A stretch of DNA of 49,009 nucleotides from an uncultured Oscillospiraceae bacterium (GCA_948471095.1 CAOKRG010000013.1:1-49009), one strand, 5' to 3'. Numbered from the stretch's first letter, positions 39,087-46,843 are shown. Notes: generated by a model not told the origin, from the letters alone. Made by a program: numbers and translations.

Positions 39087-40151
39087 TCAGGTCCCGGCGG
39101 AGCAGTCCAGCCCGGCGGCGGCGTCCTCAAAGATCCGGGCAAAGCCGCTGATCACGCTGATGGCGGCCCGCTCCAGCTGCCGGTCGATGAGCCGGTCCAC
39201 ATCCGTGCGCACCTCGCCGGACTGGATCATCTCCAAGGCGCAGTTCTTGTCCAGCACGATGATCTTGTCCGCCGCCATGCCCGGCACATGGATGAGCTTG
39301 GCCCCCAGCGGGGTGCACAGGCGGCCCGTGCCCTGGAAGTTCAGGCCCGCCTGGGCGTCCTTAAACTCGGCAACGTTCAGCAGCTTCTGCATGGCGGCGG
39401 TCCCGGCCAGCACCGTGTTCAGCTGGTAGGGGGCCAGCTGGGCCCACAGGGCGATAAAGTCCGCATAGTCCGGCTTGCCGCCCTTGGTAAATTCCACCCC
39501 GCCCTTGCTGCCGTCGCCGTTTACCAGCACGTCCACCGCGTCCTTGATCTGGGCCCCGGCAATGTACGCGCCGATCTGGCGCAGGGTGACGGTGAACAGG
39601 TCCAGCTTCTGGAAGCGCAGGGCCTCGTAGGAGCTGACCAGCATGCGGCCCCGCTTTTTCAGGTTCACCAGGTTCTTGTTGGTGCGGATGACCGTGCTGG
39701 GCAGCTCGGCCCCCTCCTCCACCGCCTCCAGGCCCGCGCCGCTGGAGCTGGTGGAGGAACCGCTCTCAGAGCCGGTCTCCGCAGCCGTGCTGGCGGAACT
39801 GTCGCTGGCCGTAATGGGGCGGTAGTCCAGCGCGTCGATTTTCGTCACCGTGGCCACCAGGTCCTCCACCTTGTTGGCCTCCTCCATGCCCAGCTTCACC
39901 GCCCGGGCCACATACTCGGGGAACAGCGCGGCGCTGGAGCCGCACTGGAAAAAGCTCTCCACACTGCCGGACTCCGGCCCGCCCACCTTGATGTCGAAGC
40001 GCTTAAGCTGGCGCTGGTAGGCGTCCAGCCCCTCCAAGGGGGTGCCCCGGTAGTTTTCGCTGTGGTCCAGCTCCTCCAACACCTGGGTGAAGCTTTTGCC
40101 GGGCACATGGTACATGCCCTTCTCCAAAGAAATATTCTCAAAATATGCCAT
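39087..40151 (-). CDS. Phage major capsid protein (HK97-like)
   Basis: 354 residues. The N-terminal part is helical (SFTQVLEELDHSENYRGTPL), followed by a low-complexity Ser/Thr/Gly stretch (about 115-135), the capsid-core SAALFPEYVARAVKLGMEEA and RGRMLVSSYEALRFQKLDLF helix, then QIKDAVDVLVNGDGS and YQLNTVLAGTAAMQKLLN with a C-terminal RTDVDRLIDRQLERAAISVI. This arrangement is that of HK97-fold major capsid proteins of siphoviruses and PBSX-like elements. The ATG at 40149-40151 has AAGGAG nine bases upstream. The gene is complete, with no decay visible. Confidence 0.87.
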   Translation of the reverse strand: MAYFENISLEKGMYHVPGKSFTQVLEELDHSENYRGTPLEGLDAYQRQLKRFDIKVGGPESGSVESFFQCGSSAALFPEYVARAVKLGMEEANKVEDLVATVTKIDALDYRPITASDSSASTAAETGSESGSSTSSSGAGLEAVEEGAELPSTVIRTNKNLVNLKKRGRMLVSSYEALRFQKLDLFTVTLRQIGAYIAGAQIKDAVDVLVNGDGSKGGVEFTKGGKPDYADFIALWAQLAPYQLNTVLAGTAAMQKLLNVAEFKDAQAGLNFQGTGRLCTPLGAKLIHVPGMAADKIIVLDKNCALEMIQSGEVRTDVDRLIDRQLERAAISVISGFARIFEDAAAGLDCSAGT

Positions 40152-40173
40152 AGCTCTATACTCCTTTTTTGTT

Positions 40174-41118
40174 TTATATGATAAACTGGCCGTTTTCCGG
40201 TTCTCCCTCCTGCCGCCTGGGAGCCAGCTGGGGGGCCAGGGGCAGGGCCTTCTGGGCCATCTGGCGGTAGGTCTTCTCCATCTCCCGCAGTTCTTCCAGC
40301 GCCAGGCCCTTTACGGCGGATTCCATCACCGCCCGGGGCATGGCCGGCTGGACGATGGCGCTGTAGCGCAGCGCCCCGGCCTCCAGCTCCCGCCGGTAGG
40401 CCTGGCCCCACAGGGCCTGCTGGCGCAGCTCCCGAAAGCGCTTTCCGATCTCCCGGGTCTGGCTCTTAGTCAACAGCACCTCCTGGGGCGGCCCTTCCAG
40501 CAGCTTGTCCAAACCGCCTGCCCCAAAGCGCTTCACCACCCCCGCGCCCCGCTGGGCCGGCACCGCCACAAAGGAGCACTCGTAGGCGTCCGTGGGTTCC
40601 AGCAGCACCCAGTGGGCCGGTTTGCCGCCGTAGAGCTTCCCCTTTTCGTGCTGGCAGCTCTCCCTGCCGCATGCGCTGCAAACCTTCCGCTTCACGCTGC
40701 AGCTGACGCTCACCTCCTTGAGAATGCCGCTCTCAATGAGCTCGATCACCTCCTGGCTGCCGCTGGTCCGGGGCAGGTAAGCCCGGGCGGTCAGCCGCAC
40801 CAGCTCCTCGCCCGCCTGGGTGGTCTTCTCCGGCACGCGCTCCAGGCCGGTGCGGTAGATACGCGCCGTCTGGTTGGCGCTTTTGCGCTCGTGGTCGAAA
40901 ATGCAGGTCTTGCCCAAAAACAGCTCCTTAAGCGCCTCCAGGCTCTCCACCGCGAACCTCTCGTTGTCCCGGTCCACCTCGTTGTCACAGAGCACCAGGG
41001 AGAAGGCGTAAACCTCCTCCGGCTGGTAGGTCCGGCGGGTGTACCGGTTGATCTCCTCCATCTCTTCCGGCCCCAGCCCCTCCGGGGCCTTCCGGACCAG
41101 TCCCTCTTTTGTGTTCAT
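40174..41118 (-). CDS. Phage prohead protease/scaffold-like protein
   Basis: 314 residues, placed between portal and capsid as prohead proteases are. The N-terminal 200 residues (AFSLVLCDNEVDRDNERFAV, KTCIFDHERKSANQTARIYR, ILKEVSVSCSVKRK, AYECSFVAVPAQ) fit a protease domain with the His of FDH and the Ser of SVSCS as candidate catalytic residues; a Cys-rich insert (CSACGRESCQHEKG) may bind zinc. The C-terminal 100 residues are helical and may scaffold the capsid. The ATG at 41116-41118 has AAAGGAG upstream. Protease function is inferred. Confidence 0.72.
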   Translation of the reverse strand: MNTKEGLVRKAPEGLGPEEMEEINRYTRRTYQPEEVYAFSLVLCDNEVDRDNERFAVESLEALKELFLGKTCIFDHERKSANQTARIYRTGLERVPEKTTQAGEELVRLTARAYLPRTSGSQEVIELIESGILKEVSVSCSVKRKVCSACGRESCQHEKGKLYGGKPAHWVLLEPTDAYECSFVAVPAQRGAGVVKRFGAGGLDKLLEGPPQEVLLTKSQTREIGKRFRELRQQALWGQAYRRELEAGALRYSAIVQPAMPRAVMESAVKGLALEELREMEKTYRQMAQKALPLAPQLAPRRQEGEPENGQFII

Positions 41119-41196
41119 TCAGCTTTCTCCTTTCCATTCGCCTCGTGCCATTCCGGCCAGCCGGACCCGTGGGGGCCCAGCCAGCCCGGCCGCCGG

Positions 41197-41233
41197 CCCC
41201 GGCTTCGCCGGGGCGCGGGGGCTCCGCCCCCGC
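41197..41233. repeat. Two G+C-rich hairpins in tandem in the portal-protease gap
   Basis: CCCCGGC/GCCGGGG loop TTC (41197-41213) and GCGGGGGC/GCCCCCGC loop TCC (41215-41233). Both are perfect and have 3-base loops, like the modules of the intergenic mosaics. The 147-base gap between the genes holds nothing else. Confidence 0.6.
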
Positions 41234-41265
41234 CTTCCGCCTGGGGCGGAAGCGGCGGCCTCCCC

Positions 41266-42396
41266 TCAGCCTGCGGGCCGCGCCCCGCTCTCCTCCATCT
41301 CCCGCTCCAGCTTTTTGGCCCGGGCGGTCAGGTAGCGGGCGTTGGCGTGGTCCACCTCGTCCTGCATGGTGATCTCGTCCCACACCACCCGGCACTCCGT
41401 GGAATACCCCGCCAGCGCCAGCCAGGTCCCGCAGATCTTCCGGGCCACCGGAGCCAGCACCCGCCGGTAGGCCTCCAGCTCGCTGGTCAGCACGTCCGCC
41501 TGCTGGCTGGACATCCGCTCAGTGGAGGACCAGGACAGCCCCAGCAGAAAGGGCGGCAGGCCCAGCTTGGCCACAATCTGCTCCAGCATCTGGCGCACCG
41601 GGGCCTCGCTCTCCATCACCTGGCCGTCCGCGCCAATGGCCTGAATGGCCACGTCCCCCACAGCGATAAAGTCCCGGGGCTCCCGGCTGGTCATGGCCGC
41701 CTTCCACTCCTCCGCCATCTGGCGGGCCCGCTCCTCCGCGCCACCCAGGGCCCCGTCCGCGCGGCAGGTCACCGCGAAGCGCACATTGCCCATGCGCTCC
41801 CAGTTGACCCCCAAGGTGCGGTAGATTTTCAGCAATACGTCGCTCACCCCCGGCAGCCCCCGCAGCAGCGAGACCCCCCAGGGGGACCCGGCCTCCGGGT
41901 TCAGCGCCGAAACCAGCAGCAGCTCCGGATAGGGGCAGGCCCGCCGCCCCTCCCGGTCCAGCACCGAAACCTTCACCCCCAGGGCCCCGTCCTCTTCCAG
42001 GCAGAGGTTCCGCAGCCCCGCGTTGTACAGGGCCCCCACCTGCCCGCCGGAGAGCACCATCTCCCCCACGGCGGTGCCGTAGGTGATCAGCTCCTCCAAG
42101 TAGATTCCCAGAAATTCATGGATTCCGGCCCCCGCCGCGTTCACCTGCACGCTGGCCAAAAACTCCTCCAGCCCCTTCTGCGCCGCCGGGTCCGGGCACT
42201 CCACCCGGAATTCCCCGATGAGCCGCCGCAGCTTGTAGATGGCCGCGTCAATCACCGGCACCGCCTGGCGCAGGGCCCGGTACAGCTCCCGTTCGCTGGC
42301 GCCCATGGGCAGGGCGGTCCGGGGCCCCAGTGGGCGGGTCTGCACGCTCACCGCCGCTTGGGCCCCTTTCCCCGGCTTTTTCCGAAACTCGAACAA
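41266..42396 (-). CDS. Phage portal protein
   Basis: About 376 residues. The portal pattern is clear: VIDAAIYKLRRLIGEFRVEC, IYLEELITYGTAVGEMVLSG, SALNPEAGSPWGVSLLRGLP, RTLGVNWERMGNVRFAVTCR, LGLPPFLLGLSWSSTERMSS and the C-terminal QDEVDHANARYLTARAKKLE helix. It would form the dodecameric DNA gate of a capsid. The frame continues to a TTG at 42418-42420; a TTG at 42394-42396 is preferred because AGGAGAGGA lies just upstream. No terminase gene precedes it; a terminator-like hairpin and a promoterless gap lie upstream, then cellular genes on the other strand. Confidence 0.88.
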   Translation of the reverse strand: MFEFRKKPGKGAQAAVSVQTRPLGPRTALPMGASERELYRALRQAVPVIDAAIYKLRRLIGEFRVECPDPAAQKGLEEFLASVQVNAAGAGIHEFLGIYLEELITYGTAVGEMVLSGGQVGALYNAGLRNLCLEEDGALGVKVSVLDREGRRACPYPELLLVSALNPEAGSPWGVSLLRGLPGVSDVLLKIYRTLGVNWERMGNVRFAVTCRADGALGGAEERARQMAEEWKAAMTSREPRDFIAVGDVAIQAIGADGQVMESEAPVRQMLEQIVAKLGLPPFLLGLSWSSTERMSSQQADVLTSELEAYRRVLAPVARKICGTWLALAGYSTECRVVWDEITMQDEVDHANARYLTARAKKLEREMEESGARPAG

Positions 42397-42530
42397 GTCC
42401 TCTCCTCTCCTTCCCAACAAAAATGTGAAGACGCTCCGGCCCTCCGTCCGGACCTGATTTTCCCTCCCTTCTCCTTTTCTCTCAAGCTTCCCTCCCGCGA
42501 AAACCTCCTTTCATACACCCCTCAAAAAAC

Positions 42531-42561
42531 AAAAAAATTTGCCCTCTCGAAGGCAAATTTT
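42531..42561 (-). terminator. Hairpin with T run upstream of the portal gene
   Basis: AAAATTTGCC (42534-42543) pairs with GGCAAATTTT (42552-42561) and is followed on the minus strand by a T7 run. It faces into the portal operon, so it would stop minus-strand transcripts from farther upstream. Between it and the portal start are two ribosome-binding-like sequences without a frame. No further feature is seen in 42397-42665. Confidence 0.75.
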
Positions 42562-42665
42562 GGAGGAAAAAGGTAAATTTCTTTCCATTTTTTTCGAAAC
42601 CCCTGCCAAAGGCCTGCAAATCCCTTTCAACACATTACGAATCCCTTACTTTTCCCTCCCCCCTC

Positions 42666-42694
42666 TTGCGTCCCCGCTTGGTTCATGGTAAGAT
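42666..42694 (+). promoter_or_regulatory. Probable SigA-type promoter of the TM2 genes
   Basis: TTGCGT (42666-42671) and TAAGAT (42689-42694) are 17 bases apart, about 60 bases before the first TM2 gene. Confidence 0.5.
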
Positions 42695-42758
42695 AAGGGC
42701 AAGATCAAGAAAATCCCGCCTTACACACAACGCGTGAAGAAAGGAACGTGGTTCTCAC

Positions 42759-43094
42759 ATGGCAGATTACAATAACAGCGGCTACCAGCCCCAGGGCCAG
42801 CAGCCCATGTACAATCCCCCCCAATACCAGCCCCAGGCCGGCATCGATCCTCCCCCGGGCTACGTGCAGCGCAGCCGTCTGGCAGCGGGGATCCTGGCGA
42901 TCCTTCTGGGCACCTACGGCGTCCACAGCTTCTACCTGGGCAACACCTCCCGGGGCCTGATGCAGCTGCTCATCTCCCTGCTCACCTGCGGCTTCGGCGC
43001 CATCTTCATCATGATTTGGGGCATTCTGGACGGCGTCAAGCTTCTGGACGGCCGCATCAACACCGACGCCAACGGAGTCTTCTTGAAAGACTGA
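42759..43094 (+). CDS. TM2-domain membrane protein
   Basis: A 111-residue protein with a Gln/Pro/Tyr-rich N-terminus (NSGYQPQGQQPMYNPPQYQP) and a TM2 domain: RSRLAAGILAILLGTYGVHS, FYLGNTSRGLMQLLISLLTC and GFGAIFIMIWGILDGVKLL. The two membrane helices joined by a short YLGN-type turn define the family; its function in bacteria is unknown. The ATG is preceded by AAAGGAA at a long distance. It forms a tandem pair with the next gene, 48 bases downstream. Confidence 0.9.
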   Translation: MADYNNSGYQPQGQQPMYNPPQYQPQAGIDPPPGYVQRSRLAAGILAILLGTYGVHSFYLGNTSRGLMQLLISLLTCGFGAIFIMIWGILDGVKLLDGRINTDANGVFLKD

Positions 43095-43142
43095 CCGGCG
43101 GACCCCGCCTCCCACACTTTTTTGAAAGGAAGGATTCCCTCT

Positions 43143-43814
43143 ATGAGCGATCTTGAAAATAAGGACCTGAATTCCCAGCCCGCGGAAACCCCCGCGCCGG
43201 AGCAATCTGCTCCAGAGCATCCTGCTCCCGAGCAACCGGCCGCCCCCGTGCCGGAGGGCAAGCCCATGCCCCAGCTGACGCTGGAGCCGGATCCGCCCGC
43301 CCCCTCCATCCAGTTCCCGGACCCGCCCCGGGCCCCGGAGCCTCCCGCGCCCGAGCCGGAACCCGCTCCCCAGGGCCAGTACAGCTACAGCGGCAGCCAG
43401 GTCCGCCAGGACCCGCCCTACCAGCAGCCGCCCCAGCCGGAGCAAAATTACCAGCAGCCCTACGCCCAGTCCTACCAGACCAACTACCAGCCCCCCAATT
43501 ACACCGCCCAAAGCTACCAGCCCGTCCAGCCCCAGCAGCCCAAATACACCACCCCGCCCGTGGGCTACCAGCAGAAGAGCCGTCTGGCGGCGGGCCTTCT
43601 GGCCATCATACTGGGCGTCTTCGGGGTGCACAACTTCTACATGGGCTTCAACACCCGGGCCACCATTCAGCTGGTGCTCAGTCTGGCGGGCGGGCTTCTC
43701 ACCTGCGGCCTGGGCACCGTGGCCGCGGCCGTATGGGGCTTTATCGAGGGCGTGATGATCCTCTCCTCCAACGGCCCCCGCTTCGACGGCAACGGCGTCA
43801 TCATGCGGGACTAA
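43143..43814 (+). CDS. TM2-domain membrane protein with long Pro/Gln-rich N-terminus
   Basis: 223 residues. The first 150 are low complexity: an acidic Pro/Glu part (PAPEQSAPEHPAPEQPAAPV) and a Gln/Tyr/Pro part (NYQQPYAQSYQTNYQPPNYT). The TM2 domain follows: SRLAAGLLAIILGVFGVHNF, YMGFNTRATIQLVLSLAGGL, GTVAAAVWGFIEGVMIL. It is a duplicate of the upstream gene with an enlarged cytosolic or surface linker. The ATG at 43143-43145 has AAAGGAAGG nine bases upstream. The function is unknown; such tails often bind WW/SH3-like or other partners in other organisms, which is only analogy here. Confidence 0.88.
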   Translation: MSDLENKDLNSQPAETPAPEQSAPEHPAPEQPAAPVPEGKPMPQLTLEPDPPAPSIQFPDPPRAPEPPAPEPEPAPQGQYSYSGSQVRQDPPYQQPPQPEQNYQQPYAQSYQTNYQPPNYTAQSYQPVQPQQPKYTTPPVGYQQKSRLAAGLLAIILGVFGVHNFYMGFNTRATIQLVLSLAGGLLTCGLGTVAAAVWGFIEGVMILSSNGPRFDGNGVIMRD

Positions 43815-43859
43815 CAGAGACCGCGCCGAAGCCAGGAAGCGTCCGAAGGAAAGAGTGGA

Positions 43860-44125
43860 ACCCCAAAAGTTCCAGAGAGCGAACCGTAAAAGTCTTGTCC
43901 ACTTTTTCAAGAAGTGGACGAGTTATCCAAAGGATAACTCGTGGGTTCTTAGGGGGTGAGCGTCTGCCAGTGGCAGACATGCTGCGAACCGACCGAGCCG
44001 GCAGGCGAGACCCAGAGCCCCGCAAGTTCATCTTTGATGAACTTGACCGCCGGAGGGGGAAGATTGCCAGTGGCAATCGTTCTGACCCGACCGAGCCGGT
44101 AGGCGAGACCCACTCCGTAAAACTT
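43860..44125. repeat. Mosaic hairpin repeat, copy 9
   Basis: This follows the TM2 pair. Seen are CCACTT/AAGTGG, ACGAGTTATCC/GGATAACTCGT loop AAA (near 43917-43941), GGGTTCTTAGGGGGTGAGCG, GTCTGCC/GGCAGAC loop AGT, GACCGAGCCGGCAGGCGAGA (twice, about 43991 and 44088), AAGTTCATC/GATGAACTT loop TTT (near 44023-44043) and GATTGCC/GGCAATC loop AGT. The module series equals parts of copies 2, 6 and 7 joined together. Confidence 0.82.
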
Positions 44126-44162
44126 CAAACCGCTCCCTTTGGACACTCCCACAAAAAGACCC

Positions 44163-44197
44163 AAGCCCCGGCCTTTTGGAATAAGCCGGGGCTTTTT
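44163..44197 (+). terminator. Rho-independent terminator
   Basis: AAGCCCCGGC (44163-44172) pairs with GCCGGGGCTT (44185-44194), then T residues. It ends plus-strand transcripts from the TM2 genes and the repeat, 40 bases before the DUF3267 gene. Confidence 0.82.
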
Positions 44198-44238
44198 GCT
44201 GTTTTAAATCCTTTAGTTTTTTTAGAAAGGAGTTCCGC

Positions 44239-44814
44239 ATGAAGCTCCACTACAGAGGAAAATATAATCTGGACCCCGCCTCCATCCCCCACGGGGAGCA
44301 CCGCCCCGGGGCCGTGCCCTTCCGGGAATTCCAAAGCGCCAAAGCCCTGGCCATTGCCGCAAACCTGGCGTCTTTTGGAGTTTTGGCCCTTCTGCTGGTC
44401 CCCGCCCTCTTCCGCGCGCCCTTTCTCCAGCACCGCTTACAGATGATCCTGGGCTTCACCACCCCTCTGGCGGCGCTGGTCCCCCACGAGCTGCTCCACG
44501 CCCTATGCTTTAAAGGGGACGTGTATTTTTACACCAACCTGTCCCAGGGCATGCTCTTCGTGGCCGGTCCGGAGGATATGTCCAAAGCCCGCTTCGTGTT
44601 CATGTCCCTGCTGCCCAACCTTGTTTTTGGGTTTCTGCCCTATCTTTTGGGAATGCTTTTTGGCGTGCCCTTCCTGCTGGCCTTCGGGGCCCTGTCCGCC
44701 AGCATGGGCGCGGCGGACTATTTCAACGTCTTCAACGCCCTGACCCAGATGCCCCGGGGCGCGCGGACCTACCTCTACCAGTTCAACTCCTATTGGTACA
44801 TGCCAGAGCGGTGA
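44239..44814 (+). CDS. DUF3267-family membrane protein with HExxH-like motif
   Basis: 191 residues. Helices: KALAIAANLASFGVLALLLV, VPHELLHALCF with a metalloprotease-like HELLH, and FVFMSLLPNLVFGFLPYLLG, then a YFNVFNALTQMPRGARTYLY end. The DUF3267 family is thought to contain membrane-embedded zinc metalloproteases; activity is unproven. The ATG at 44239-44241 has AAAGGAG nine bases upstream. It stands alone between a terminator and a mosaic repeat. Confidence 0.85.
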   Translation: MKLHYRGKYNLDPASIPHGEHRPGAVPFREFQSAKALAIAANLASFGVLALLLVPALFRAPFLQHRLQMILGFTTPLAALVPHELLHALCFKGDVYFYTNLSQGMLFVAGPEDMSKARFVFMSLLPNLVFGFLPYLLGMLFGVPFLLAFGALSASMGAADYFNVFNALTQMPRGARTYLYQFNSYWYMPER

Positions 44815-44894
44815 GGAGGCTGTTCTCCTGAATGAGCGGAATAGCAGAGAGCCAGATGAATTGCGCGGTCAAGGGGCGTTTGTTATAGAAGTAT

Positions 44895-45060
44895 TAGAAG
44901 GCCTCCGGGGCCAAAGGGCGGGCCCACTCCGGCAAGACCGTGGGGCTCCGCCCCACACCCTGCAACCTTTGAAAAGGTTGACGAAACTTTTGCTGTTGCG
45001 CTCAGGGAGCTTTCTCCGTATGAAACACGCGTTTGGCCACTCCCCCGGCCGAACCGGCAG
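44895..45060. repeat. Mosaic hairpin repeat, B-type copy
   Basis: This holds GGCCTCCGGGGCCAAAGGGC, GTGGGGC/GCCCCAC loop TCC, ACCCTGC, AACCTTT/AAAGGTT, then GACGAAACTTTTGCTGTTGC. It lacks the CTTAGGGG block. The order is the same as at 26786-26870 and 14955-15025. Confidence 0.65.
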
Positions 45061-45150
45061 CTGAGGCCGCGCCCTTTGCGCCCAGAGGCCATCTATTCCT
45101 CAACAAATCTATTTTGACAAGAAATCCATTGAATTATTTTCCCATCCATC

Positions 45151-45179
45151 TTGCAAAATTCCTTCCGGCCGTATATAAT
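45151..45179 (+). promoter_or_regulatory. SigA-type promoter of the ECF S component-coaX operon
   Basis: TTGCAA (45151-45156) and TATAAT (45174-45179) are 17 bases apart, about 125 bases upstream of the first gene. Confidence 0.75.
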
Positions 45180-45185
45180 AGGAAC

Positions 45186-45302
45186 CGCCCAAAAGCGTTG
45201 GGGCCGGCCTGTACCTTTGGACAGGACTGGCACACAAAACGCCGGGGCAAACAACTAACGCGCCGCATCCGGCTGAAGGAGCGGCAGCAGGAGGTAATTT
45301 TT
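45186..45302 (+). promoter_or_regulatory. Structured leader before the ECF S component gene
   Basis: The leader of about 120 bases contains CCTGT/ACAGG enclosing CCTTTGG and a longer-range GCGTT/AACGC pair, then GGAGG before the ATG. Vitamin transporter genes are often under leader control, but no known riboswitch class is recognised. Confidence 0.4.
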
Positions 45303-46034
45303 ATGACAAATTCCGTCCCCAAACCCCAGAGCGCCCAAAAGCTGCAAGGCCTGGTGCTCACCGCCCTGTTCACGGCCCTGCTTCTTGTCATGGGCTTCAC
45401 GCCACTGGGCCTCATCGACCTGCCCATTATCAAGGCCACCATCCTTCATGTGCCGGTGATCATCGGTTCGGTGCTGCTCGGCCCCAAGAAAGGCGCTTTC
45501 CTGGGCGGCGTGTTCGGGGCCATCAGCCTGTGGAAAAACACCATGGCCCCCAGCCTCTTGAGCTTCGCTTTCTCCCCGCTGGTCCCCCTGCCCGGCGAAA
45601 GCCGCGGCTCCCTCTGGGCGCTGGCGATCTGCTTTGTGCCGAGGATTCTGGTGGGCGTGCTGCCCTGGTTCGCGGTAAAGCTCTTTGCGCGCCTGCCCGG
45701 GAACCGGACCGCCCTGAAAGCGGCGGGCTATGCCTTTGCGGGGGCGCTGGGCTCGGCGGTCAACACCGGGCTGGTGATGGGCCTGATGGGGCTGACCCTG
45801 GGCGGCTCCTTCGCGGCGGCCCAGGGCATTGCCGGAGACGCGGTGTGGGGGGGCATCCTCGCCATCGTGTTTGCCAACGGCGTGCCCGAGGCCATCGCCG
45901 CCGCCGTGCTGGCCCCGGTGGTCTGCCTGGGGCTGGACCGGGTCTTACGGGCCGGCCGGGTTCTGCAAAAGCTGGACCAAGCCCTGCCGGAGCATCCCGC
46001 GCAAAAGGAGAAAACCGATGATACTCACCATTGA
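45303..46034 (+). CDS. ECF transporter S component, probably pantothenate (PanT-like)
   Basis: A 243-residue integral membrane protein with about six helices (LVLTALFTALLLVMGFTPLG, LHVPVIIGSVLLGPKKGAFL, GVFGAISLW, ALAICFVPRILVGVLPWFAV and others). The N-terminal Ala-rich helix that docks on the EcfT subunit and the GPKKGAFLGGVFGAISL segment fit the S-component fold. Overlap with coaX, which phosphorylates pantothenate, points to pantothenate as the substrate; this is inference. The ATG at 45303-45305 has GGAGG nine bases upstream. The shared EcfA/T energy module is not in the window. Confidence 0.82.
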   Translation: MTNSVPKPQSAQKLQGLVLTALFTALLLVMGFTPLGLIDLPIIKATILHVPVIIGSVLLGPKKGAFLGGVFGAISLWKNTMAPSLLSFAFSPLVPLPGESRGSLWALAICFVPRILVGVLPWFAVKLFARLPGNRTALKAAGYAFAGALGSAVNTGLVMGLMGLTLGGSFAAAQGIAGDAVWGGILAIVFANGVPEAIAAAVLAPVVCLGLDRVLRAGRVLQKLDQALPEHPAQKEKTDDTHH

Positions 46035-46797
46035 CATTGGCAACACCAACACCGTGCTGGGCTGCTGGCAGGGGGAAAAGCTCATCCTCACCGTGCGGCT
46101 GCACACCAACCGGGACCAGACCGCCGACGAATACTGCCTGCTGGTAGCGGGCCTGCTGAAAAACCGGGGCATCGCCCCGGGGGAGATTTCCGGCGGCATT
46201 TTGTCCAGCGTGGTGCCGGAGCTGAGAAAGGTGATGAAGGACGCCATGGAGCTGATGACGGGCCGCGGCTTCCTCTGCGTGGGCGCGGGGCTCAAGACCG
46301 GGCTGAACATCCGCATGGACAACCCGGCCCAGCTGGGCGCGGACCTGGTGGTGGACGCGGTAGCGGCCCTGGCCAAGTATCCGCCGCCGCTGGCGATTTT
46401 CGATATGGGCACCGCCACCACCATGTCCGTCATCGATGAGACCGGGGCCTACCTGGGGGGCATGATCATCCCCGGCCTGCGCCTCTCGGTGGACGCCCTC
46501 AGCGCCCGGGCGGCCCAGCTGCCCTACATCCACCTGGGCCCGCCGGAGCGGTTCATCGGCAGCAACACCATCGACTGCATGCAGTCCGGCGCGGTGTACG
46601 GCAGCGCCCTGATGATCGACGGGCTGATCCGCCGGACCGGCGAAGAACTGGGCCGCCCGGTGACCGCCGTGGCAACCGGCGGGCTGATGGCCGTGGTGCA
46701 CCCCTTCTGCCGGGAGCCCCTGCATTACGATGAAAACCTCATGCTGGAAGGCCTATATCTGCTCTACAAAAAGAACCGCACGCGGGACGCCGCGTAA
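46018..46797 (+). CDS. coaX: Type III pantothenate kinase
   Basis: Phosphorylates pantothenate, the first step of coenzyme A synthesis; 259 residues. The ATP-binding ASKHA motifs are seen: LTIDIGNTNTVLGCW at the N-terminus, ADLVVDAVAALAKY, IFDMGTATTMSVIDETGAYL and VATGGLMAVVHPF. The ATG at 46018-46020 lies inside the end of the transporter gene, with AAAAGGAG just upstream, so the two are coupled. Type III enzymes are not inhibited by CoA in known cases. A terminator follows. Confidence 0.96.
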   Translation: MILTIDIGNTNTVLGCWQGEKLILTVRLHTNRDQTADEYCLLVAGLLKNRGIAPGEISGGILSSVVPELRKVMKDAMELMTGRGFLCVGAGLKTGLNIRMDNPAQLGADLVVDAVAALAKYPPPLAIFDMGTATTMSVIDETGAYLGGMIIPGLRLSVDALSARAAQLPYIHLGPPERFIGSNTIDCMQSGAVYGSALMIDGLIRRTGEELGRPVTAVATGGLMAVVHPFCREPLHYDENLMLEGLYLLYKKNRTRDAA

Positions 46798-46815
46798 AAC
46801 CATGTCTACGACAGG

Positions 46816-46843
46816 AGGGGCCGCATCCGCGCCCCTTCTTTTT
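46816..46843 (+). terminator. Terminator of the coaX operon
   Basis: AGGGGC (46816-46821) pairs with GCCCCT (46831-46836), followed by TCTTTTT. Confidence 0.75.

Noticed and set aside
33834-42396. Cassette considered as an intact prophage or a tailocin.
   Set aside because: A prophage would need terminase, tail shaft and lysis genes; a tailocin needs sheath, tube and tape measure and would not keep portal and capsid.
14366-45060. Hairpin cassettes considered as integron attC sites or gene cassettes.
   Set aside because: No integron integrase, no genes in the cassettes and no attC-like core sites; the hairpins are far smaller than attC elements.
45186-45302. Assigning a named riboswitch to the leader before the transporter.
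   Set aside because: None of the conserved cores known to me (TPP, FMN, cobalamin, SAM, preQ1 and others) can be read in it.
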